The notes under the pieces are model-generated. The model was not told the origin of the DNA. It saw only the letters and a program-made list of their open reading frames with translations, and did not search any database. A stretch of DNA of 47,253 nucleotides from Arthrobacter sp. AL12 (GTDB lineage Bacteria > Actinomycetota > Actinomycetes > Actinomycetales > Micrococcaceae). The translations under genes and the position numbers were made by a program. Of the stretch, positions 1 to 8,029 are shown piece after piece. The stretch covers positions 1 to 47,253 of the forward strand of contig NZ_JASBQY010000023.1 of the NCBI RefSeq assembly GCF_029960645.1, written 5' to 3'. Position 1 is the first letter of the stretch; every line of letters begins with the position of its first letter.

Positions 1-231
1 CAACAGACACACCCGGCACCACCACAACCTCAGCCGTGGATCGCTCCGGAGCAACTAAACTAACTTACCGGGCCGCTTCACCCTTGTCAAATCGGCGACC
101 CCGGCTCCATCTTGCCGTGAGGCATCTGGATCGTGGTGGCCGTTCAACTCCGGGGAGCAGCGCGGAAATAAACTCTACCACCACTTAGCCCTGCTGACAA
201 AGTGGCGGAAAGACGGCCTGCGGCAGGGCAT
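1..231. other. non-coding left edge
   Basis: I see no convincing gene here. Short open frames on both strands lack an upstream Shine-Dalgarno motif and a recognisable product. The segment lies downstream of the minus-strand glycogen operon, whose terminator hairpin begins at about 232. Confidence 0.5.
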
Positions 232-268
232 CGAAAAGCCCGGAATCGCGGGGATTCCGGGCTCTTCG
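232..268 (-). terminator. rho-independent-type terminator of the glgE-treS-mak/glgB operon
   Basis: An inverted repeat pairs AGCCCGGAATC (237-247) with GATTCCGGGCT (253-263) around a 5-nt loop. The arms extend outward to TCGAA/TTCGA with one mismatch. Read on the minus strand, the stem is followed by TTTTCGA. It lies about 40 nt past the glgB stop codon, where an operon terminator is expected. Confidence 0.8.
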
Positions 269-306
269 ACGATGCCGGGCCGGCCGTCAGGGACGGCAGT
301 CCGGGG

Positions 307-3300
307 TCAGCCCACCGGCTGGAAGTACGCGGCACCCAGCGGGGGCAGCGTGACGATGAGGGTGGCCGGCTGACCGTCGATGGCCAGGTCCGGGGCCGTG
401 AGGGTTCCCTCGTTCAGGACACCGGAGCCGCCGTACGCGTCGGCGTCGGTGTTCAGCACTTCCTGCCACTGCCCCGCCGAGGGGACCCCCAGGTGGAAGT
501 CCGCGTGCGGGGCCCCCGAGAAGTTGAAGGCACACACCAGCGCGTTGCCCGCGGCATCCCGGCGGATGAAGGTCAGGACGTTGCGGCTGGAGTCCCCGCC
601 GTTGATCCACTGGAAGCCGGCGGGATCGTTGTCCCGCTCGTAGAGCGCCGGGGTGGCGCTGTAGAGCTCATTGAGATCCTTGGTCAGGAGCTGTATCCCG
701 CGGTGCGCCGGATTTTCTGCCAGCCACCAGTCCAGGCCGTGCTGCTCGGACCATTCGGTTTCCTGGCCGAATTCGGTGCCCATGAAGATGAGCTGCTTGC
801 CCGGGTGGGCCCACTGGTAGCCCAGGAAGGCCCGGAGGTTCGCCAGCTGCTGCCAGCGGTCCCCCGGCATCTTCCGGAGCATCGAACCCTTCCCGTGCAC
901 AACCTCGTCATGGCTGATCGGAAGCAGGAAGTTCTCCGTGTACGCGTAGACCATGGAGAAGGTGATGGTCCCGTGGTGCCACCGGCGGTTGAACGGATCC
1001 TCGGCCATGTACTTGAGCGAGTCGTGCATCCAGCCCATGTTCCACTTGATCCCGAAGCCCAGGCCGCCCTGGCTTGTGGGCGCGGTGACGCCCGGGAAGG
1101 CGGTGGATTCCTCGGCGATCATGACCGCACCGGGGTGCGTCTTGTAGACCGTGGCGTTGACTTCCTGCAGGAAGGAGATGGCCTCGAGGTTTTCCCGTCC
1201 GCCGAAGCGGTTCGGCTGCCACTGCCCCTCCTCGCGGGAGTAGTCGAGGTAGAGCATCGAGGCCACGGCATCCACGCGCAGGCCGTCGATGTGGAACTCG
1301 TCGAACCAGTAGAGCGCGTTCGCGACCAGGAAGTTGCGCACTTCGCTGCGGCCGAAGTCAAAGATCAGCGTTCCCCAGTCCGGGTGCTCGCCCAGGTTGG
1401 GGTCGGAGTGTTCGTACAGCGCTTCGCCGTCGAACCGTGCCAGGGCCCACTCGTCCTTGGGGAAGTGCGCCGGCACCCAGTCCAGGAGCACACCGATGCC
1501 GGCCTGGTGGAGTTCATCCACGAGGTACCGGAACTCATCCGGGTGGCCGAAGCGCGACGTCGGGGCGAAGTAGGACGTGACCTGGTAGCCCCAGGACCCG
1601 CCGAACGGGTGCTCCGCCACCGGCATGAGCTCCACATGCGAGAAACCGAGCCACTTAACGTATTCGACCAGTTCCTTGGCCAGTTCCCGGTAGCTGAGCC
1701 CGACCCGCCAGGAGCCAAGGTGCACTTCGTAAACGCTCATCGGCGAGTTGTGCGGATCCCGGGCGGCGCGGGCTTCCATCCATTCCGCGTCCTTGAACGC
1801 GTAGGAAGGCTCCACAACACGCGATGCCGTCAGCGGCGGAACCTCCGTGCCGAAGGCCATCGGGTCCGCCTTCTCCACCCAGTAACCGTCTTTGGTCCGG
1901 ATCTCGAATTTGTAGCACGCCCCTGCTATAACGCCGGGGATAAAAAGTTCCCAGACCCCGGAGGATCCGAGGGACCGCATCGAATGCTGACGGCCGTCCC
2001 AGCCGTTGAAATCGCCTTTGACGCGCACTGCCTGGGCATTAGGCGCCCATACGGCAAAGGACACGCCGTCGACGTCGCCCAGGGCGGACTTGTAGTGCTG
2101 CACATGCGCGCCGAGCACATCCCAGAGCCGCTCGTGGCGGCCTTCGCCGATCAGGTGCAGGTCGAGTTCACCAATGGTGGGGAGGTACCGGTACGGGTCG
2201 TCCGCCGCCTCCGGCGCCTTGCCCTCATAGCTGACTTCCAGCCGGTAGTCGGGCACGTGGCCCGTCTCCAGCGGCTCCAGCACGGCAACCCACACCCCGC
2301 CGGACTCGTGCTTCATCGGGAAGGTGCCGGTCGCGGTCACAACGGAAACGGTTTCGGCGAGGTGCTTGACCGTGCGGATGGTGACGTGTCCGTGGTCATC
2401 GAGGTGCGCGCCCAGGACGGAGTGCGGCGCGTGGTGTTCGCCGGCGGCGACCCTCGCCAGGGTGTCCGCGTCCACCGGCAGTGGACTTCCGGGACGATCG
2501 ATACGTGCTGAGCCTGTCATTTTGATACCTTCCGCTGCGGCTTCGGCAGGAACGCCGGAGCCTGTACTGCCGAGGAGACGGCGTGATGCGTGGACCGGAA
2601 TGGAGAGCCAGTCGGGCCTGTTGCGTAGTTCGTAGATGACTTCGTAAAGGGCTTTGTCGAGCCAAAGCGCGACGAAGAGCGGCGAATCGCGGTCGATGCT
2701 GCCGGGGATGACTTCGGCGTACCCGGCCAGGAAAGCCTCGGCGCAGTCGTCCACCCAGTTCTCCGGAACGTCCGCCTCCGGACGCTCGCGGACGGCCGCA
2801 CCGGCGGCGTAGTCAAAGGACCGGAGCATTCCGACGACGTCGCGCAGTGGGACGTCCGGGAAATTGCGCTCCGAGATCGGCCGGAGGGGTTCCCCCTCGA
2901 AGTCCAGGATGGCCCAGCGCGGCGCCTTACCGGCGCCGCCCGGAACCTGCAGGATCTGGCCCAGGTGGAGGTCGCCGTGGATCCGCTGCAGGGGCCCGGC
3001 ACCGCTGCCCTCGAGGCGTTCCAGGAGCCGGTCCAGCGCCTCTCCGTAAGGGCCGACGGCGGTCCCTGCCTGCGCCCAGGACTGCCGCACCCGCTGGGCT
3101 ACGCCGGGCGCAATGTCGCCTCCCGGGACGGATTCGGACGCGACACCCAAGGCATGCGCCAGGCGGCGGTGCACCGTGGCAGTCGCGGCGCCCAGGGCGT
3201 GCGCCTCGGAGGTGAAAGTCCGGCCCTCGCTCGCTGCGTCGACGGCGAGCCGCCAGGCATCCTGTCCGCCGGCGAGGAACTCGTGCGCCACGGCCAGTTC

Positions 3301-4011
3301 GCCGCGTGCGGGGCTGGCGTCCGGGGCCCCGGCGCGTGCCTCGGCCCACTCTCCGGTCACCCAGCCGAGGGTGGCCGGCACTTCAACGGTGCGCTCTGCG
3401 GTCAGGGCGGCGCCGATTTCCACCTCCGGGTTCTGTCCCTCGGAGAGGACACGGAAGAACTTCAGGATCGCGGCCGACTCGCCGTCGTCGACGATCACGG
3501 AGCTGTTGGACTGCTCCCCGGTGAGGACCTTGACCACGCCGGTCGCGCGGGGCAGGACGTAGCCGGATTCCACGAGATGGCCGGCGGCGTCCCCGTCCGG
3601 GGTGGTGCCGCCGTGGCGCATGAGTTCCAGCCACGCCGCGATGAACTCGGCGTCGTGGAGGCCGTCGTAAACCCAAAGGGCGCCGGGGGCGCCGGCGGCA
3701 GCGCCGGCGGGGACGGGTTCGGACAGCTGTCCGATCAGCGCCGAGTCCGCCCCCGGCAGGGGCGCACGGCGGATGCTGAGCGGGACCTGCACGACGTTGG
3801 TGCGCGAGCCGTCCGGCGTCGGGTAGCTCACGGCGAGCAGCAGCACTTCAAGTTCGGTCCCGCCTGAAGCGCCGCCGGGACCGCCGGCAAGGCGCAGTCC
3901 CCCGGCGGGTTCGAAGCTGAACGCAGGGCTCTTGACGGGGAACCAGCGCTGGAGCGGAAGCCAGCCGCCGAGCAGTCCGCTCAGGGCCGGGGTAAGGGTG
4001 GGTCGGGTCAT
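307..4011 (-). CDS. glgB: maltokinase-1,4-alpha-glucan branching enzyme fusion (Mak-GlgB)
   Basis: This 1234-residue protein joins two enzymes of the GlgE pathway. Residues 1 to about 490 resemble maltokinase (Mak/Pep2), which makes maltose 1-phosphate from maltose and ATP; the kinase motifs HGDLHLGQ and ILDFEGEP are visible. From about residue 500 it is a GH13 branching enzyme that forms alpha-1,6 branches. Its four GH13 regions are present: DWVPAHF, GLRVDAV with nucleophile Asp914, IAEEST with the acid/base Glu near 967, and SHDEVVH with Asp1035. It is the last gene of the operon, starting 1 nt after the treS stop. An in-frame ATG at 2520 (Met498), preceded by GAAGG, sits at the domain junction and could start a separate GlgB. 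GlgB alone is usually about 730 residues and Mak about 450, which fits a simple fusion. Confidence 0.93.
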   Translation of the reverse strand: MTRPTLTPALSGLLGGWLPLQRWFPVKSPAFSFEPAGGLRLAGGPGGASGGTELEVLLLAVSYPTPDGSRTNVVQVPLSIRRAPLPGADSALIGQLSEPVPAGAAAGAPGALWVYDGLHDAEFIAAWLELMRHGGTTPDGDAAGHLVESGYVLPRATGVVKVLTGEQSNSSVIVDDGESAAILKFFRVLSEGQNPEVEIGAALTAERTVEVPATLGWVTGEWAEARAGAPDASPARGELAVAHEFLAGGQDAWRLAVDAASEGRTFTSEAHALGAATATVHRRLAHALGVASESVPGGDIAPGVAQRVRQSWAQAGTAVGPYGEALDRLLERLEGSGAGPLQRIHGDLHLGQILQVPGGAGKAPRWAILDFEGEPLRPISERNFPDVPLRDVVGMLRSFDYAAGAAVRERPEADVPENWVDDCAEAFLAGYAEVIPGSIDRDSPLFVALWLDKALYEVIYELRNRPDWLSIPVHASRRLLGSTGSGVPAEAAAEGIKMTGSARIDRPGSPLPVDADTLARVAAGEHHAPHSVLGAHLDDHGHVTIRTVKHLAETVSVVTATGTFPMKHESGGVWVAVLEPLETGHVPDYRLEVSYEGKAPEAADDPYRYLPTIGELDLHLIGEGRHERLWDVLGAHVQHYKSALGDVDGVSFAVWAPNAQAVRVKGDFNGWDGRQHSMRSLGSSGVWELFIPGVIAGACYKFEIRTKDGYWVEKADPMAFGTEVPPLTASRVVEPSYAFKDAEWMEARAARDPHNSPMSVYEVHLGSWRVGLSYRELAKELVEYVKWLGFSHVELMPVAEHPFGGSWGYQVTSYFAPTSRFGHPDEFRYLVDELHQAGIGVLLDWVPAHFPKDEWALARFDGEALYEHSDPNLGEHPDWGTLIFDFGRSEVRNFLVANALYWFDEFHIDGLRVDAVASMLYLDYSREEGQWQPNRFGGRENLEAISFLQEVNATVYKTHPGAVMIAEESTAFPGVTAPTSQGGLGFGIKWNMGWMHDSLKYMAEDPFNRRWHHGTITFSMVYAYTENFLLPISHDEVVHGKGSMLRKMPGDRWQQLANLRAFLGYQWAHPGKQLIFMGTEFGQETEWSEQHGLDWWLAENPAHRGIQLLTKDLNELYSATPALYERDNDPAGFQWINGGDSSRNVLTFIRRDAAGNALVCAFNFSGAPHADFHLGVPSAGQWQEVLNTDADAYGGSGVLNEGTLTAPDLAIDGQPATLIVTLPPLGAAYFQPVG

Positions 4012-4012
4012 G

Positions 4013-5809
4013 TCAGCCTTCGATTGAAAGGATCGGCATGGCCTGGGTGTAGGGCGATGACGGGTTGGAGGCAGCGGAACGGATCCGCAGCCAGAAGAAG
4101 TCGTGGCTGCCCAGGGTCAGCGTCAGGGTTCCGTCGTCGGAGATCCCCGGGAACGCCTGGCCGCCGAACACGTCCCGGAGGCCGCGTCCTGCGAACCTCG
4201 GCACGCGCAGCGTGGTGGCCACAGGATGCTGGGACAGGTTGAAGGCGCACAGGATGGTTTCGCTGTCCTCACCGGCCGCGTTGCCTTCCGGCAGTTCGCG
4301 GAGGTAGGCCAGGACGACGTCGTGGTCAGCCTCGACGTGCTCAAAGCCGCCCAGCCCGAAGGCGGGGTGGTTCTTCCGGACGCTGAGGATCTGGCGTGTC
4401 CAGCGCAGCAGCGAACCCGAGTGGGCCGCCTCGGCCTCGACGTTGGCCATGCTGTAGTTGTAGACCAGCGACTGGATCACCGGAAGGTACAGCTTGCCGG
4501 GGTCCGCGCTGGAGAATCCGGCGTTGCGGTCCGGGTTCCACTGCATCGGGGTGCGGACGGCGTCGCGGTCCTCGAGCCAGATGTTGTCCCCCATGCCGAT
4601 CTCGTCCCCGTAGTACAGGAACGGGCTGCCGGGCAGGGACAGCAGCAGGGCGTTGATGAGCTCGATCTCCGAGCGGGAATTGTCCAGCAGCGGCGCAAGC
4701 CGGCGCCGGATGCCGATATTGGCGCGCATGCGCGGGTCCGGCGCATACCAGCCGAGCATGGCCGCGCGCTCGTCGGCGGTGACCATTTCCAGCGTCAGCT
4801 CGTCGTGGTTGCGCAGGAAGGTGCCCCACTGGGCGCCTTCGGGGATGGCCGGGGTGTCCTTCATCGTCTCGATGATGGGCGCGGCCTTCTGGTCCCGCAG
4901 CGCGTAGTAGAGCCGCGGCATGATCGGGAAGTGGAACGCCATGTGGCATTCCGGTTCCGCTTCGGTCCCGAAGTACTCCACCACTTCAGCCGGCGGCTGG
5001 TTGGCCTCGGCGATGATCACGCGGCCCGGGTAGCTTTCATCGACCATCTTGCGCAGCTTGCGCAGGAACTCGTGGGTCTGGGGCAGGTTCTCGCAGTTGG
5101 TGCCCTCCTCCTCGAAGAGGTACGGGATAGCGTCCGCGCGGAACCCGTCAATGCCCTGGTCCAGCCAGAACCGCACTACGTCGAAGAGGGCGTCGATGAC
5201 CTTGGGGTTCTCGAAGTTGAGGTCCGGCTGGTGGCTGAAGAAGCGGTGCCAGAAGAACTGGCGCCGGATCGGGTCGAAGGTCCAGTTGGATTCCTCAGTG
5301 TCCACGAAGATGATGCGGGCGTCTTCGTACTTCTCGTCCGTGTCGCTCCAGACGTAGAAATCGCCGAACGGTCCGTCGGGATCCTTGCGGGATTCCTGGA
5401 ACCAGGGGTGCTGGTCGGAGGTGTGGTTCAGCGGGAGGTCAATGATCACTCGGACGCCGCGGGCGTGGGCTTCGGCGACGAGGCGCTTGAAATCGCTGAT
5501 GGTGCCGAACTCGTCGAGCACGGAGTTGTAGTCCGAGATGTCGTAGCCGCCGTCACGGAGCGGGGACTGGAAGAACGGCGGGAGCCACAGGCAATCGACG
5601 CCGAGCCACTGGAGGTAGTCCAGCTTCTCGATCAGCCCGTGGAAGTCGCCGGAGCCGTCGCCGTTTCCGTCGGCGAAGCCCCGGACCAGCACTTCGTAGA
5701 AGACCGCTTTGCGGTACCAGTGCGGGTCGTGCTGGAGGCCCGGCGCGTTCAACTCATAGGACCCCTTCGAGCTGTAGTGCTGGTTGGGATTTGACGGGCT
5801 GAAACTCAC
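4013..5809 (-). CDS. treS: trehalose synthase / maltose alpha-D-glucosyltransferase
   Basis: TreS reversibly isomerises trehalose and maltose. In the GlgE pathway it supplies maltose to maltokinase. The 598-residue GH13 protein has DLPLNHTSDQHPWF, GFRADAIPYL with nucleophile Asp226, IIAEANQPP with Glu268 as acid/base, and RNHDELTLEM with Asp336. The length matches actinobacterial TreS of about 590-600 residues. The start is a GTG that overlaps the glgE stop as GTGA, suggesting translational coupling. It lacks the C-terminal maltokinase domain found fused to TreS in some bacteria; here that activity is fused to GlgB instead. Confidence 0.95.
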   Translation of the reverse strand: MSFSPSNPNQHYSSKGSYELNAPGLQHDPHWYRKAVFYEVLVRGFADGNGDGSGDFHGLIEKLDYLQWLGVDCLWLPPFFQSPLRDGGYDISDYNSVLDEFGTISDFKRLVAEAHARGVRVIIDLPLNHTSDQHPWFQESRKDPDGPFGDFYVWSDTDEKYEDARIIFVDTEESNWTFDPIRRQFFWHRFFSHQPDLNFENPKVIDALFDVVRFWLDQGIDGFRADAIPYLFEEEGTNCENLPQTHEFLRKLRKMVDESYPGRVIIAEANQPPAEVVEYFGTEAEPECHMAFHFPIMPRLYYALRDQKAAPIIETMKDTPAIPEGAQWGTFLRNHDELTLEMVTADERAAMLGWYAPDPRMRANIGIRRRLAPLLDNSRSEIELINALLLSLPGSPFLYYGDEIGMGDNIWLEDRDAVRTPMQWNPDRNAGFSSADPGKLYLPVIQSLVYNYSMANVEAEAAHSGSLLRWTRQILSVRKNHPAFGLGGFEHVEADHDVVLAYLRELPEGNAAGEDSETILCAFNLSQHPVATTLRVPRFAGRGLRDVFGGQAFPGISDDGTLTLTLGSHDFFWLRIRSAASNPSSPYTQAMPILSIEG

Positions 5810-7887
5810 TGGTGGTGCCTCCGGATGCTAAGAATGTGCGCTGGTTCGACATGGGCGTCCAGCCGAACGTAGTTGTACTCCCCCCATTCCCAGCTCTCGC
5901 CGGTCAACAGATCATCCACCATGAACCGTCCATTGTGCGTCAGGTCTTCCGCGTCCAGCTCCAGCGCCGTCAGATCCAGGGTCACCGTGCTCTCGCGGAT
6001 GCCGTGCGGATCCACGTTGACGATGATGATCAGGGTGTCCTTCGTGCCGTCGGGGAGGGTCTTGTGCTTGGAGTAGACAACGGTGGCGTTGTCCGTGCTC
6101 TCGTGCACAGTCAGGTTCTGCAGGTCCCCCAGGGCGGGATGGGCGCGGCGGATCGCGTTGAGCCGGGTCAGGTACGGTGCCAGCGTCCGGCCGGATTCGG
6201 CCGCCGCGTCCCAGTCACGGTCCTTGTACTCGAATTTCTCGTTGTCGATGTACTCCTCGGCGCCGGGACGGGCCACGTGCTCGTAGAGTTCGAACCCGGC
6301 GTAAACACCCCAGATGGGACTCGCGGTGGCAGCCAGCGCCGCCCGGATCTTGAACGCGGGCGGACCGCCGTACTGCAGGAACTCGGTCAGGATGTCCGGG
6401 GTGTTGACGAAGAAGTTCGGCCGGAAGTAGGCCGGGGACTCGTGGCTGACCTCCTGGAAGTATTCCTCCAGCTCCTCCTTGGTGTTCCGCCAGGTGAAGT
6501 ACGTGTAGGACTGCTGGAAGCCGGCCCGGCCCAGCGCGTGCATCATGGCCGGGCGGGTAAAGGCCTCGGCGAGGAAGACGACGTCCGGGTGCTTCTTGTT
6601 GACCTTGGCGATCAGCCATTCCCAGAACCACACCGGCTTGGTGTGCGGGTTATCGACGCGGAAGATCTTGACGCCGTGGCTCACCCAGAGGAAGACAATG
6701 CGCAGGATCTCGTTGGACAGGCCCGCGGGATCGTTGTCGAAGTTGAGCGGAAAAATGTCCTGGTACTTCTTCGGCGGGTTCTCCGCGTAGGCAATGCTGC
6801 CGTCCACGCGGGTGGTGAACCACTCGGGGTGGCTTTCGACCCAGGGGTGGTCCGGTGCCGCCTGCAGGGCAAGGTCCAGGGCGACTTCCAGCCCCAGCTC
6901 CCCGGCCCGGGCCACGAAAGCATCGAAGTCCTCAAACGTGCCGAGGTCCGGGTGGATGGCGTCGTGGCCACCCTCCTTGGCCCCGATGGCCCAGGGGGAG
7001 CCGGGATCGTGCGGTCCGGCGAGCAGGGTGTTGTTCGGGCCCTTGCGGTGCTGGATGCCGATCGGGTGGATCGGCGGCATGTAGATGATGTCGAAGCCCA
7101 TGGCCGCGACGGCGTCGAGGCGGCGGGCGGCGGTGCGGAACGTCCCGGAGGTCCACTCGCCGGTCTCGTGGTTGCGGACGGCGCCCTCGGACCGGGGGAA
7201 GAACTCGTACCAGGAGCCGCGTCCGGCGAGCTCGCGCTCCACCAGCAGGGGGTACTGCCCGGAGACGGTGATCTGCTCGCGGATCGGCTGGCGGTTGATG
7301 ACATCGGCGACGTCGGCGCTGAATCCGGCGGCGAGGCGTTCCTCGGCGGACTTGCTGGAGTCGTTAAGCCCGACGACGGCCATCCGCAGGGTCCGCCGGT
7401 CGGCGGACGGGCGGGCGGAATCCTCGGACGCGACGGCGAGCAGCGAGGCGCCCTCGGCGAGCATCAGCTCGACGTCGATTCCGGCTTCCACCTTCACCTC
7501 GGCGTTGTGGTGCCACGTGCCGTAGCTGTCATGCCAGGCCTCGATCACAAAGGACCAGTTGCCGGTCCCGGACGGGGTCAGGAGCCCTTCCCAACGGTCG
7601 GTGCCCATACCGCGCGGGCCGCGGGGCGGGGCGAGCCGGACGCGCTGGCGTTCCTTCCCCCGGGGGTCGAGCAGGACGGCGCTGACGCCGAGCCGGTCGT
7701 GGCCCTCACGGAAGGAGGTGGCACCCACCACCAGGGTTTCCCCCACAACGGCCTTGGCCGGGAAATTGCCGCCTTCGACTGCAGGCTGCACGGCGGTGAT
7801 TGGAAAACGGCCAAAGCGGAGGCCCTCCGTAATCAGGGCCTTCGGCTTTTGCTTGGACACGGCACTGGTTCGCGAGTTAGTTGTCAC
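5806..7887 (-). CDS. glgE: alpha-1,4-glucan:maltose-1-phosphate maltosyltransferase
   Basis: GlgE extends linear alpha-1,4-glucan using maltose 1-phosphate as donor. The 693-residue protein has an N-terminal beta-rich domain followed by a GH13_3 barrel. IFRVDNPHTKP contains the nucleophile, Asp412 by position, and FLAEAFTRP contains the acid/base Glu441. Other family signatures are IHPIGIQHRKGPNN and ENPPKKYQDIFPLNFDND. The start is GTG at 7887. It is the first gene of the operon glgE-treS-mak/glgB and is divergent from glgP, so the 142 bp between them probably hold both promoters. With the next two genes it gives a complete trehalose-to-glycogen route. Confidence 0.95.
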   Translation of the reverse strand: MTTNSRTSAVSKQKPKALITEGLRFGRFPITAVQPAVEGGNFPAKAVVGETLVVGATSFREGHDRLGVSAVLLDPRGKERQRVRLAPPRGPRGMGTDRWEGLLTPSGTGNWSFVIEAWHDSYGTWHHNAEVKVEAGIDVELMLAEGASLLAVASEDSARPSADRRTLRMAVVGLNDSSKSAEERLAAGFSADVADVINRQPIREQITVSGQYPLLVERELAGRGSWYEFFPRSEGAVRNHETGEWTSGTFRTAARRLDAVAAMGFDIIYMPPIHPIGIQHRKGPNNTLLAGPHDPGSPWAIGAKEGGHDAIHPDLGTFEDFDAFVARAGELGLEVALDLALQAAPDHPWVESHPEWFTTRVDGSIAYAENPPKKYQDIFPLNFDNDPAGLSNEILRIVFLWVSHGVKIFRVDNPHTKPVWFWEWLIAKVNKKHPDVVFLAEAFTRPAMMHALGRAGFQQSYTYFTWRNTKEELEEYFQEVSHESPAYFRPNFFVNTPDILTEFLQYGGPPAFKIRAALAATASPIWGVYAGFELYEHVARPGAEEYIDNEKFEYKDRDWDAAAESGRTLAPYLTRLNAIRRAHPALGDLQNLTVHESTDNATVVYSKHKTLPDGTKDTLIIIVNVDPHGIRESTVTLDLTALELDAEDLTHNGRFMVDDLLTGESWEWGEYNYVRLDAHVEPAHILSIRRHHQ

Positions 7888-8016
7888 AGCCTCGACGTTA
7901 TCGACAAAACGGCCGGATTGCTAAGGCTGCTCACTTTTTCCCGGCGTTTTCTGGGAGGCGGACCGTCATTTATGCAAAAGAAACTCAAACCGGTTCCGAG
8001 CCCCCAACTTGTCGGT

Positions 8017-8029
8017 TAGTGTTTCGCAG
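8017..8029 (+). promoter_or_regulatory. possible -10 box of a leaderless glgP transcript
   Basis: TAGTGT at 8017-8022 lies 7 nt before the glgP GTG codon, and no purine-rich Shine-Dalgarno motif is visible before that codon. This spacing would suit transcription starting at or next to the GTG. No good -35 box is evident, so the call is weak. Confidence 0.25.

Noticed and set aside
202..2511. Long open frame on the plus strand opposite glgB (also similar ones at 5812-8019, 11338-13842 and 41849-43474)
   Set aside because: These are antisense shadows of high-GC genes. Their translations are Arg/Gly/Val-rich with no family motif, and the genes on the other strand are well supported.
307..4011. 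Two separate genes mak and glgB joined by a sequencing error
   Set aside because: The frame is open without any stop or shift through the junction, and both parts have full-length domains. An internal start remains possible and is noted as a finding.
8009..8029. TTG at 8009 as glgP start
   Set aside because: It adds seven residues without similarity, and GTG at 8030 gives the family-typical N-terminus.
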